Origin: Bifidobacterium breve
GTDB lineage: Bacteria; Actinomycetota; Thermoleophilia; Miltoncostaeales; Miltoncostaeaceae
NCBI GenBank assembly: GCA_945876305.1
Contig: CAMCOB010000027.1
Span: 1-13,558 of the forward strand
DNA: 13,558 bases
Direction: 5' to 3'
Both the position numbers and the translations under genes were made by a program. The notes below the pieces were generated by a model. It was not told the origin of the DNA and made no database searches. It was given only the letters and a program-made list of their open reading frames with translations. Below are positions 13,469-13,558 of the stretch, in pieces (position 1 is the stretch's first letter; each line of letters opens with the position of its first letter).

Positions 13469-13473
13469 GGAGG
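13469..13473 (+). promoter_or_regulatory. Shine-Dalgarno of the right-edge gene
   Basis: GGAGG with six bases to ATG 13480 is a textbook ribosome-binding site and the strongest one in the window that does not lie inside another gene. Confidence 0.7.
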
Positions 13474-13479
13474 TTTTCT

Positions 13480-13558
13480 ATGCGCCGCCTTGTCGCCGTC
13501 ACATGCATGGTCGTTACCGCAGCTGGCGCCGGTGTTTCAGCCGTCGCCATCGGTGTCG
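13480..13558 (+). CDS. Start of an exported protein (partial, runs off the window)
   Basis: Only 26 codons are visible. They read MRRLVAVTCMVV followed by a run of Ala, Gly and Val, that is two arginines and a hydrophobic stretch, the start of a signal peptide or membrane anchor. The promoter, spacing and Shine-Dalgarno at 13469-13473 make the gene call firm although its function cannot be told. Confidence 0.7.
   Translation, partial: MRRLVAVTCMVVTAAGAGVSAVAIGV

Noticed and set aside
1..13558. CRISPR array, insertion sequence, prophage or defence genes
   Set aside because: No regularly spaced repeats, transposase, integrase, terminal inverted repeats or defence-family motifs are visible, and base composition is even across the window.

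Overview
This is a GC-rich, densely coded chromosomal window. It most resembles an actinobacterium (Actinomycetota). The signs are the high G+C, frequent GTG/TTG starts, 4-bp stop/start overlaps, start codons placed right behind a -10-like hexamer (leaderless transcripts), a Rex repressor, a family-4 uracil-DNA glycosylase and a tRNA-Met gene without an encoded CCA. A deep-branching class such as Thermoleophilia is a guess only. No insertion sequence, phage, CRISPR array or recent-transfer signature is visible.

Left part (1-6230, + strand). About 265 bp of GC-rich, hairpin-containing DNA precede six tightly overlapping genes: family-4 uracil-DNA glycosylase, tsaE, tsaB, rimI, tsaD and a secreted subtilisin-like (S8) protease with a PA-type insert. 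TsaE, TsaB and TsaD form the core of the machinery that makes t6A37 in tRNA, and RimI is the N-acetyltransferase usually encoded with them. The glycosylase at the front and the exported protease at the back are unusual passengers.

Middle (6231-7991). rex lies just behind a candidate operator/promoter and converges on a hot-dog acyl-CoA thioesterase gene. A hairpin spans both stop codons. A two-helix mini membrane protein is divergent from the thioesterase. A 320-bp stretch with no convincing gene follows, then tRNA-Met(CAU) on the minus strand.

Right part (7992-13558). Two divergent units share a 209-bp control region. The minus-strand unit encodes a class-III aminotransferase, a three-helix membrane protein with a His-rich N-terminus, and a lipoprotein solute-binding protein; the three are linked by GTGA overlaps. 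The plus-strand unit encodes a class-I SAM methyltransferase and a second, non-lipoprotein solute-binding protein, linked by ATGA. Both binding proteins belong to the Leu/Ile/Val (type I periplasmic) family, and neither has a permease or ATPase gene nearby. The window ends inside a gene that starts with a signal-peptide-like sequence and has a canonical Shine-Dalgarno and -10.

The observations most worth following are the orphan solute-binding-protein units, the sliding-clamp-binding-like tail on the glycosylase, the fixed -10-to-start geometry at four genes, and the protease coupled to tsaD.
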